From IMG/VR virus record IMGVR_UViG_3300022072_000026, positions 1 through 42,123 of that record: a DNA stretch of 42,123 nt, one strand, 5' to 3'. This stretch comes from a virus. The position numbers and the translations under genes are program-made. Positions 35,754 to 42,123 of this stretch are shown here, piece after piece. Positions within the stretch are counted from its first letter, which is position 1; the number at the start of each line of letters is the position of its first letter. The notes under the pieces are model-generated. The model searched no databases. It was not told where the DNA came from and was given only the letters and a program-made list of their open reading frames with translations.

Positions 35754-35869
35754 GTTAAAATAGATTTTTAAAATTAATAATTTGTTTTAAAAACCTCCTA
35801 CTTAATTGCCCTTGGCCACTTTGCAAAAGGATACATAATTTTGAAAAATAACTAGAACATTGTTCATGT
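35754..35869 (-). promoter_or_regulatory. Capsid-gene leader with AGGAGG and AT hairpin
   Basis: This is the longest gap in the window. AGGAGG lies at 35794-35799, 41 nt before the capsid ATG and too far for normal use. Directly after AGGA, the arms GGTTTTTAAAA (35785-35795) and TTTTAAAAATC (35763-35773) can pair over 11 positions (one G-T), with an 11-nt loop. The folded leader would leave 9 nt between AGGA and the ATG. A 21-codon frame (35867-35802) ends just before AGGAGG. Confidence 0.5.
35802..35867 (-). CDS. Possible leader peptide, 21 aa
   Basis: An ATG 2 nt after the scaffold stop opens a 21-codon frame (MNNVLVIFQNYVSFCKVAKGN) ending at TAA 3 nt from the AGGAGG in the capsid leader. 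It may be chance, but translating ribosomes would end at the structured leader and could affect it. No homology is claimed. Confidence 0.2.
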   Translation of the reverse strand: MNNVLVIFQNYVSFCKVAKGN

Positions 35870-36931
35870 TTACTCTTCTCTTTTCACAGGTGCGTTATAA
35901 AGCACATCTGCAATTAGTCCATCTTGTGTTGAAGCGCTGCTTGCTGGGGAACTTCGTCTACTACTAGTTCCGGGAATTGGCTTAGAATCCTTGTTGTTTT
36001 TGAATTCGTCCAACATGGCCTTAATACCATCCTCATACTTCATCCCTGTCGAAGATTTAAAGATTTCCTCTTTGTATATTCGGAACAGGGCGAGCTCAGC
36101 TAAAGCTTCTTTATCGGCTTTCAACTCATCGATAAACTTACCCGACTGTACATCCTTGTACGTATCGACTATTTTTTTGTTGTCAAGATTAACCCCAAAA
36201 AAACTTTGTTGTTTAGATATCTTGGCAAATACATTTTGTAATTCTTCTTTTTCTGTTTTTTCTAATACCGCCGCAGCAGCTTCACGTTGAGAGACAACCC
36301 CACGCTTTGCCTCTATAGCTGGATTTACTTTTAAGTTTTCTATCTCACCTCTTAATTTAGCAGCTTGAAGGCTTAGTGTTCTTGAATCTATTAAATCTTG
36401 AACTTGCTCTTCAATATCAATTTTTACATCTTCGTCATTCAGATTTTGCTTATTGTTGATAGCAATCATTTCAAACTGCTTAGTCATAAGAGCTTCGTCC
36501 TCTAACTTTAATAAAGGCTCATAAAAGTCAAGGGTAAGTTCAGCATCTTCTAGAATTTTCTCATTAGTTTCTTTTTCTTCTTCTTCTTTTTTTCCATCTA
36601 AAAATGATTTAAACTCAGCTTCATTCTCGAAGTTAGTATCCATTTTTTTATTCAAAGCTTCAATATCAAAGTCTCCTCCTTTATCTTCTTCTCCTTTATC
36701 TTCAAAGTTTAACCCAGTTTGCTCTTCCTCTTCTTCTTCATTTTCTTTAGCTTCTTCAGCAGCAACTAACAATGGGTCTTTATCTAAAACTACACCATCG
36801 TAATCTTCTGGATCAAAAGTATCATCTTTATCGTCCAAGTCGTCTTGGTCAAATTCAAATAACTCATTTGCATCGCTTTTGGGAAACATGTCTTCTTGGA
36901 AATCTAGGTTTTCTGTGCCTTGCTTATTCAT
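35870..36931 (-). CDS. Putative capsid scaffolding protein, 353 aa
   Basis: The product is very acidic and helical: FEFDQDDLDDKDDTFDPEDYDG, then EEAKENEEEEEEQ, then long heptad-like Glu/Lys/Leu stretches (about 100-290). The tail has SRRSSPASSAST and a basic end VKREE. Acidic coiled-coil proteins encoded between portal and capsid genes are the usual scaffolds of tailed phages, and no other scaffold candidate is present. The gene follows the portal by 28 nt and carries a TATAAATTTG promoter-like site just before its start. Role is inferred from composition and position. Confidence 0.65.
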   Translation of the reverse strand: MNKQGTENLDFQEDMFPKSDANELFEFDQDDLDDKDDTFDPEDYDGVVLDKDPLLVAAEEAKENEEEEEEQTGLNFEDKGEEDKGGDFDIEALNKKMDTNFENEAEFKSFLDGKKEEEEKETNEKILEDAELTLDFYEPLLKLEDEALMTKQFEMIAINNKQNLNDEDVKIDIEEQVQDLIDSRTLSLQAAKLRGEIENLKVNPAIEAKRGVVSQREAAAAVLEKTEKEELQNVFAKISKQQSFFGVNLDNKKIVDTYKDVQSGKFIDELKADKEALAELALFRIYKEEIFKSSTGMKYEDGIKAMLDEFKNNKDSKPIPGTSSRRSSPASSASTQDGLIADVLYNAPVKREE

Positions 36932-36944
36932 AGTTTAGTTTTAA

Positions 36945-36959
36945 CAAATTTATAAAAAA
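36945..36959 (-). promoter_or_regulatory. Candidate Bacteroidota-type promoter before the scaffold gene
   Basis: TTTTTTATAAATTTG on the minus strand contains TAAATTTG, which fits the Bacteroidota minus-7 consensus TAnnTTTG. The same 15 nt occur at 42087-42101 before the 198-aa gene. No convincing minus-33 element was seen, so the call is tentative. It lies 13 nt before the scaffold ATG. Confidence 0.35.
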
Positions 36960-39206
36960 TTATTTTACTGATTCTTTTTGCCTACTCTGCTCTCTAGATT
37001 TTTCTAAATCAACATCAAGCTTTGCTGCTGTTTGACGTTCTTGAGATTGATTTTTCTGAAGACCATCTTGCGCTTTACCATCTTTATAAATGTATGCCAC
37101 ATCTTTGTCTTTTTGATAACCATCCCTAGTAAGAGTTCTATCATCTTCCTTGCTTTTGGCTTCTGCTTCCATAGCAGCTTGTGCTTGTTCTGCATCTGCC
37201 TTAGCTTGTTCCTCTCTAAGTTTAGCCATAGAATTAACCATTCTTTGGAAAACAGCTTTCTTTTCATTTGCGCTATCTCCCTCAAATACTTCAATAAGAC
37301 CTAAAGCCATTTCTGGCGCCGAGCTATTACCTAATGCAACCTCAGCAGCTCTATCTATGATATCGCTCATTTCTTGGTCTTTTCTTGCATCACCTAGATA
37401 TATACCCATGTCAGCAAGGAAAAACTCTTTAAATAATTTTAAGAATTTTGTTTTAAACTCTCCAACTACATACTGCAACACTTCACCTTCTTCATAATCA
37501 AATTTCATTTTCATGATAGCCTTGCTTAAAATAGCCTGGACAAACTCATCGAATGGTGTATAGAACACTTCAGTACGCGCAGCCGAAGCTCTAATAGCTT
37601 TGTCGGTTCCTGTCGCTGTTTGGTATTGACCAATGTTACCTTCCCTCTCTGGTGTAAACCCAGTGAACTTAGCAGCTAAGTCTTCTATAATAGCAAGACC
37701 ATTAAATAAATCTTGAATAACTCCTTTTTGACTGAGGTCTAAACTTGTGAATTGATTGAAGTTTTGTTTTGCTCCTTTGTCTTTAGAATTAAACATAAGA
37801 AACTGATCCTTCTTAACATGGTGCATTACTCTGTTAAGACCATTTTCATAACCACCTTTAGTAAATGCTTTTGGTGTTTGGGCAGTATCGTATAAAAGAA
37901 CTTTTGAATTACCAACTTTCTTAAGAGCAAGACGAATTTCAAATAACGTTTCCGAAGCTAGTTCTTGAAGCTGATATAATTTAGAAGCCATTGATTTAAC
38001 TTGAGATGTACCACTGTCATTATCTCTTACAATAGAAATAACAGGCAGTGTACATGACCAAGGAGCATCTTTCCTTGATAGTCTCTGTTCCATTACCCCC
38101 CACTCTAATACAATCTCTGGGCCCAACATAATACAATGTCTAGGAACTTCACCAATGTATTTTTTGATAGTATCAGTTTTTCTAATTCTATCTCCTTCTT
38201 TTAATTTTTTATGAAATTTCTGACCTTCCTTATTTTCATTAACCTTAATGTTAACTGTCTTTTGAGACTTCCACATACATTTACTTAAACGAATGCGATT
38301 CACTTTGTTGTCAGTCTTATACCAACCATCATATTTCATTGAAGATGATAGTTGCTCCGAGTCATGAGAGCTAGTGCTTAAAGATGTCATATTCGTGAAC
38401 ATGATATTTATAGACTCTTTTTGCCCTTTGTCAAGTTCTGGAAATGTATTGTAAATTTCATTCTGAGTAAGCCACCAACTTTGATAAAAGAACTCATGGT
38501 CGTCTTGAACAACTTTATAAGGATCTAAATCATAGTCACAATCTAAAGGATGTGTGCCGTACATTGTCGTATGTCCTTTAGCTTTATCTAATACAGCGTG
38601 TCCTCTATCAGAAATAAGGTAATTTCTAAACATACCTTTAAGTTTTTTCTTTTCTCCACGTACATCTAAGAATAAATCTATTAAATCGTTAGCTACTGTT
38701 TCAGCTACAGATTTGAAGTCTTGTGAAAAGAATTCTTCTACATCTTCAGGAAGATCTAAATCTTTTAATGGAGTTTCCGGAGTATAACCCAAATCAGGAT
38801 TTAACTGTTCGGCTATGTCTCTCATAATTTCTTCACCGAGCATTTCAAGTTTCTTCTGAAACTTAGCATTCTTAGAAGATTTGTCCATTGCGTAGGCTCT
38901 ACTTTTTATAGGTCTACGAATAAAATCACCGATCGCTTGTTCTATTTTTGATTGAATAAGAGGGTAAACTATATACTCAATACCTAAATCATATCCATTT
39001 GGACAAGTAATTGCTTGTGCTAATTTAGTTTCTGCAGGGCCAAGTTCGGCATTATAACCGCGAAACATCTTTAAAATATATTTTCTTTGGTCGTCGTAAT
39101 TAGTGCTTAATGTAAAAGCAGAGTGAGCAAGATTGTGGTTTACATGCCACTGCTTGTCCTTTAACGATTCTGGTATCGTCTGGTCTGGAATTCCTAAAAC
39201 ACTCAT
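36960..39206 (-). CDS. Portal protein, 748 aa
   Basis: A 748-aa protein placed directly after TerL is the expected portal. It has the mixed helical body with strands typical of portals, a basic region (KSRAYAMDKSSKNAKFQKKLEML, about 100-130) and a long charged C-terminal helix rich in Ala, Gln, Glu and Lys (about 655-748), as seen in crAss-like portals. It forms the dodecameric ring at the capsid vertex through which DNA passes. TerL ends 21 nt upstream; the scaffold candidate begins 28 nt downstream. Length fits crAss-like portals, which are larger than most podovirus portals. No motif is diagnostic, so the call depends on length and order. Confidence 0.75.
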   Translation of the reverse strand: MSVLGIPDQTIPESLKDKQWHVNHNLAHSAFTLSTNYDDQRKYILKMFRGYNAELGPAETKLAQAITCPNGYDLGIEYIVYPLIQSKIEQAIGDFIRRPIKSRAYAMDKSSKNAKFQKKLEMLGEEIMRDIAEQLNPDLGYTPETPLKDLDLPEDVEEFFSQDFKSVAETVANDLIDLFLDVRGEKKKLKGMFRNYLISDRGHAVLDKAKGHTTMYGTHPLDCDYDLDPYKVVQDDHEFFYQSWWLTQNEIYNTFPELDKGQKESINIMFTNMTSLSTSSHDSEQLSSSMKYDGWYKTDNKVNRIRLSKCMWKSQKTVNIKVNENKEGQKFHKKLKEGDRIRKTDTIKKYIGEVPRHCIMLGPEIVLEWGVMEQRLSRKDAPWSCTLPVISIVRDNDSGTSQVKSMASKLYQLQELASETLFEIRLALKKVGNSKVLLYDTAQTPKAFTKGGYENGLNRVMHHVKKDQFLMFNSKDKGAKQNFNQFTSLDLSQKGVIQDLFNGLAIIEDLAAKFTGFTPEREGNIGQYQTATGTDKAIRASAARTEVFYTPFDEFVQAILSKAIMKMKFDYEEGEVLQYVVGEFKTKFLKLFKEFFLADMGIYLGDARKDQEMSDIIDRAAEVALGNSSAPEMALGLIEVFEGDSANEKKAVFQRMVNSMAKLREEQAKADAEQAQAAMEAEAKSKEDDRTLTRDGYQKDKDVAYIYKDGKAQDGLQKNQSQERQTAAKLDVDLEKSREQSRQKESVK

Positions 39207-39227
39207 AATATATTTTTTATAAAGGTA

Positions 39228-41405
39228 TTAATTTTCATTCAATTTATTGTGATGCTGTTCAAGTACAAAAGCCATTGGGTCATTTCCGTACTTTTTAAGG
39301 ATATCTTCACGTTCTTTTTTAATCTTATTTATAGAACTTACTTTAGCCTGTTCGTAGCTTTTCTTATCTTCTCCGCTGAGGTCGTACTCTGGATTCCATA
39401 CATTAATCTTCTCTTGATCAAACCCATCATCATAGTCCTGAGTTTCAGCGTAGGTCTTAAAGATACGAATACCATCTTCAATAACCCAATGCCCCATGTT
39501 ATCTAAAATATCACCTTCATACTGAGTATCTTCATCAATACCATCGGTTAAATCTCCAAAACTATCAAGTCTAGAAATAAGAACCATTCCGTAAGCTGAA
39601 GCTAAATCGGCATTGGCATCACCAAAATCAATCAAGTGGTCTAGTATTTCTTCAAACCATATGTTGTTGAAATTCTCATTAACCTCTTTCTTTAGTAATC
39701 TTACAATTATTTTAAAAGCATGTTGGTTAGACATTTTAAATCCATACTGGTTTACTGCTTTTGAATTATAGCCCTCACCACTTAAGTCCGGCCGACCTTT
39801 TAAATGCTGTAAAGCTCCGACATCTTCGAAATGAGTTTTAATTAAAATCTTAGTCCATTCTAACAATACCTCTGAATCATAATAGATAGCAAGTCTTAAT
39901 GTGTTAGAATAGAATTCATCATCATTATCAGAAGTACCCCTATCCATTACATACGCGATAGGCATATTGTAAGGATGAGTAACCCCATGAAAACAACGAT
40001 ATACGATAGTAGCTCCTAATGAACCAGTACCTTCTGCAACCTCATCATCATAACTATCACAACCGATAATATCAGGATTGTACGCAACCTTTTTCTGATC
40101 AACTGGGTCCAGAAGTTTTTTAATAGTACCAAGTTCTTCATCTTCAATAAATTTAATCTTAGAACCTCTTTGGAAATGAATTTTATCTTCTTCCTTTATG
40201 TTTTTTGCTCGAGCAATAAGCCTAAGTGTTGTTGGGTCTTTAGTGGTCCACTCTAATCTACCTGTTTGAATTAGGTAAGGACAGTTTTCTAAATTGTTAC
40301 GTTGCGCATTTAACTTCTGACGGTTTAATAAACCTCCTGAGTTTTTAATAAAGATTTCAGACTCTTTAAGTGGGTATGACTGAATATGTTTTACGAAGCC
40401 TTCTGAATTCTTTTTTGCTTCACGCTCTGCCTCAATATGTATTCTTGCAGCTTTATGATTGGTACGTCCTGTTCTGAAATCAAAGAATGAAATTGTTTTC
40501 TTAGTTTCTTTATCTGGAATACCATCACCAGGGTAAAAGTCAGTCGCAGAAATAAATACTTTTTTAAGATTGTACACATCCTTATCAGCGTACCACATTT
40601 TCTTGTAACCTTTAGATCCTTTCTCGATATCACCACCGGTACCATAAACGATTGGAGTTCCAAACTGATTTGAACCATCTTTGAAACAAGGTTCGGTAGA
40701 TTTGAAAGCTGCTACTATATCCGCGAATAAACCAGCCTCTTCAAAAATTACTAATGCTAACGATTTACCCTCAAACCCTGTTGGCTTGGCATACATCGTT
40801 TTCATAAACATTTGAGATAGCAAACCACCTTCCTTTGGTTGCTTGTTATCAATGTACTTATATCCTAGTTTTATTTCCTCACTATTTTTAGTAATGATAC
40901 CTGAAGCATACTCTGGACGTACATTATCTAGAAGCGCTTTTACTTTCTCATAGAAATCTTGAGCTTTATCATCTTGCCCAGCTGCTACACCAATCTTACC
41001 GTTTTTGTAAAATAACAACTCATAGGTTGATGTTGTAGCACCTACCCAAGACAATCCTACCCTACGAGGCTTTCCAACAATAAGACCATGCTTGTGTCTT
41101 TTAGCTCCTTTTATTTCATCAAAAAGCCTACGATCTAACTCCCGATAAAATGGGTAATCATAGGACTTTCTTGTAGCTCCTTTTTTAAGAAGCTCAATTT
41201 TACACATGTTCAAATAGAAGTAATGCTCATTGGATATCGATGGCATAAACCTCGAAGGCTTATATCCATTAAGACAGCGATTATCCTGTTCATCCCAAAA
41301 ATCATCATATGCTAAAGTACCAGGATTAAAATCTGGTATTGGCATTTCGACTAATGGCCGATAAAGAGTACTATCAAATTTATTCCAATCTATATTTACT
41401 TCCAT
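39228..41405 (-). CDS. terL: Terminase large subunit
   Basis: The ATPase carries a variant P-loop GKPRRVGLSW (111-120), typical of crAss-like TerL, and a Walker B-like LALVIFEEAG (216-225) whose acidic pair E222/E223 replaces the usual D/E. The nuclease domain begins at NPDIIGCDSYDDE with Asp450 and ends near NADLASAYGMVL with Asp600; these acidic residues should hold the metal ions that cut concatemers. At 725 aa it matches the family. It docks on the portal, encoded next, and pumps DNA into the head. The gene follows the 198-aa protein after an 80-nt gap with a GC-rich patch. Confidence 0.92.
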   Translation of the reverse strand: MEVNIDWNKFDSTLYRPLVEMPIPDFNPGTLAYDDFWDEQDNRCLNGYKPSRFMPSISNEHYFYLNMCKIELLKKGATRKSYDYPFYRELDRRLFDEIKGAKRHKHGLIVGKPRRVGLSWVGATTSTYELLFYKNGKIGVAAGQDDKAQDFYEKVKALLDNVRPEYASGIITKNSEEIKLGYKYIDNKQPKEGGLLSQMFMKTMYAKPTGFEGKSLALVIFEEAGLFADIVAAFKSTEPCFKDGSNQFGTPIVYGTGGDIEKGSKGYKKMWYADKDVYNLKKVFISATDFYPGDGIPDKETKKTISFFDFRTGRTNHKAARIHIEAEREAKKNSEGFVKHIQSYPLKESEIFIKNSGGLLNRQKLNAQRNNLENCPYLIQTGRLEWTTKDPTTLRLIARAKNIKEEDKIHFQRGSKIKFIEDEELGTIKKLLDPVDQKKVAYNPDIIGCDSYDDEVAEGTGSLGATIVYRCFHGVTHPYNMPIAYVMDRGTSDNDDEFYSNTLRLAIYYDSEVLLEWTKILIKTHFEDVGALQHLKGRPDLSGEGYNSKAVNQYGFKMSNQHAFKIIVRLLKKEVNENFNNIWFEEILDHLIDFGDANADLASAYGMVLISRLDSFGDLTDGIDEDTQYEGDILDNMGHWVIEDGIRIFKTYAETQDYDDGFDQEKINVWNPEYDLSGEDKKSYEQAKVSSINKIKKEREDILKKYGNDPMAFVLEQHHNKLNEN

Positions 41406-41485
41406 ATAGTGACACTAAAAAAACAAAGACACCAGCAGTCTCCCACCGATGCCCCTGCACAGAAAACTGATAAAACGCGAATTTC

Positions 41486-42082
41486 TCATCTGACTTTCTG
41501 ATAAAAAGAATTCTTCTTATCTACAAGCTGTTCCAATCTAGACAAAGTATATCCTTGCTTAACTGGTGACTTCTCATAAATATCTTTTCCTTGTACTTGT
41601 TCTTCAAAATATTTTATATCTGCATTTATATCACGAAGCTCTTTAGCTACGGTTGCAGGATTTCTAAATGTAAGTTCTTCCCCATTAGGACCTTTATGGC
41701 CTTTGCCATACATTTTCTCAGACTCACTAAACTCCCTAAGCTTATTCACTTTCCTTTGGTAATGTATCTTACCTTCCTCAAGAGTTGGGTCGTATTGCAA
41801 AGCATCGTATTTAATCAACGCGTCCTGAATCTCCTTTCTTTTCCAAATAAACTTGTCACGCTCGCCAGTAACCTCTTCCATTGCAGCTCTAGGTCTGTCC
41901 TTCATGTTATAGAATCTCTTCGGAGATTGATAGTCAGCTACGAGAGCAATCGCAGTTAAGCACTGAAGACCTAATTCTTCAATGTCTAATATAACACGAA
42001 ATTCTTTAATAGCAAGTAAACCATCATTGTTTTCTCCAAGCTCTAAAAGACCGGTCTTTGGGTTTATGGATACTAAATACAT
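41486..42082 (-). CDS. Unknown helical protein before TerL, 198 aa
   Basis: The product is charged and mostly helical, with heptad-like parts (EVTGERDKFIWKRKEIQDALIKY; VAKELRDINADIKYFEEQV) and a basic C-terminus. It has no membrane segment or enzyme motif. It lies just before TerL, the place of small terminase subunits in many phages, but crAss-like TerS proteins are not clearly defined and no DNA-binding fold is evident. A structural or packaging-accessory role is therefore only a guess. A TATAAATTTG site precedes the ATG by a few bases. Confidence 0.5.
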   Translation of the reverse strand: MYLVSINPKTGLLELGENNDGLLAIKEFRVILDIEELGLQCLTAIALVADYQSPKRFYNMKDRPRAAMEEVTGERDKFIWKRKEIQDALIKYDALQYDPTLEEGKIHYQRKVNKLREFSESEKMYGKGHKGPNGEELTFRNPATVAKELRDINADIKYFEEQVQGKDIYEKSPVKQGYTLSRLEQLVDKKNSFYQKVR

Positions 42083-42086
42083 TTGT

Positions 42087-42101
42087 CAAATTTATAAAAA
42101 A
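42087..42101 (-). promoter_or_regulatory. Candidate promoter before the first gene
   Basis: The 15-nt TTTTTTATAAATTTG is identical to the site at 36945-36959 and holds TAAATTTG (TAnnTTTG minus-7 type). It ends 4 nt before the ATG at 42082, so a transcript would be nearly leaderless. Function is not shown and the right-hand flank is cut off by the window edge. Confidence 0.3.
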
Positions 42102-42123
42102 ATAAGGGAACCATTTGGATTTT

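Noticed and set aside
37004-37497. Frames on both strands over the portal C-terminus
   Set aside because: The low-complexity Ala/Gln/Glu/Lys end of the portal gene opens other frames by chance.
41417-41441. Possible terminator between the 198-aa gene and TerL (AGAC, loop, GTCT then T-rich)
   Set aside because: The stem has only four pairs; too weak to call, though the T-run is present.

Overview
This window reads as the late (virion and lysis) region of a crAss-like podovirus (order Crassvirales) infecting a Bacteroidota host. No search could be run, so the assignment rests on four things. The gene order matches that group: TerL, portal, acidic scaffold candidate, major capsid protein, small head-tail ring proteins, tail fibres, very large muzzle protein, ejected cargo proteins, giant virion RNA polymerase. 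The TerL has the variant P-loop GKPRRVGLSW. The leftmost reading frame is an enormous RNA polymerase with a DxDGD catalytic loop. The DNA is AT-rich with A/T-rich leaders and few Shine-Dalgarno sites, as is usual for Bacteroidota phages. Every supported gene is on the minus strand, so transcription runs from the right end to the left end. Genes are tightly packed, with many 1-20 nt overlaps. No tRNA, integrase, CRISPR or insertion sequence was seen, and no gap between genes exceeds about 120 nt.

Right to left: a 198-aa protein of unknown function (42082-41486), terminase large subunit (41405-39228), portal (39206-36960), an acidic scaffold candidate (36931-35870), major capsid protein (35753-34077) followed by a clear terminator hairpin, a 280-aa head protein (34018-33176), and four adaptor/ring proteins (33155-30199). 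Next comes the host-recognition module: two large beta-helical fibres and a 330-aa protein between them (30193-22310), then a 136-aa protein. A compact cassette follows (21878-19040) with an M15-family endolysin, a holin-like protein, several small membrane proteins, an overlapping spanin-like pair and an unexpected cupin. The 1550-aa muzzle/stabilisation protein (18997-14345) resumes the tail genes. The left third encodes proteins expected to be packaged and ejected: a 265-aa Gly/Ala-rich protein, an 881-aa protein with a lysozyme-like head, a 692-aa protein and the giant polymerase, which runs off the left edge after 2918 codons.

The pieces form a coherent plan. The head is built on portal and scaffold, then filled by the terminase. 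Adaptors and muzzle close the head, and the fibres find the cell. The cargo, including a murein-cleaving domain and an RNA polymerase, enters with the genome so that early genes can be transcribed, and the lysis cassette releases progeny. The most striking items are the RNA polymerase fused to an HExxH zincin-like segment and a membrane-active-looking N-terminus, the three-part mosaic of the 1271-aa fibre whose C-terminal module is visibly GC-richer, a hairpin in the capsid leader that could bring a distant AGGAGG next to the start codon, and the cupin coupled to the endolysin.
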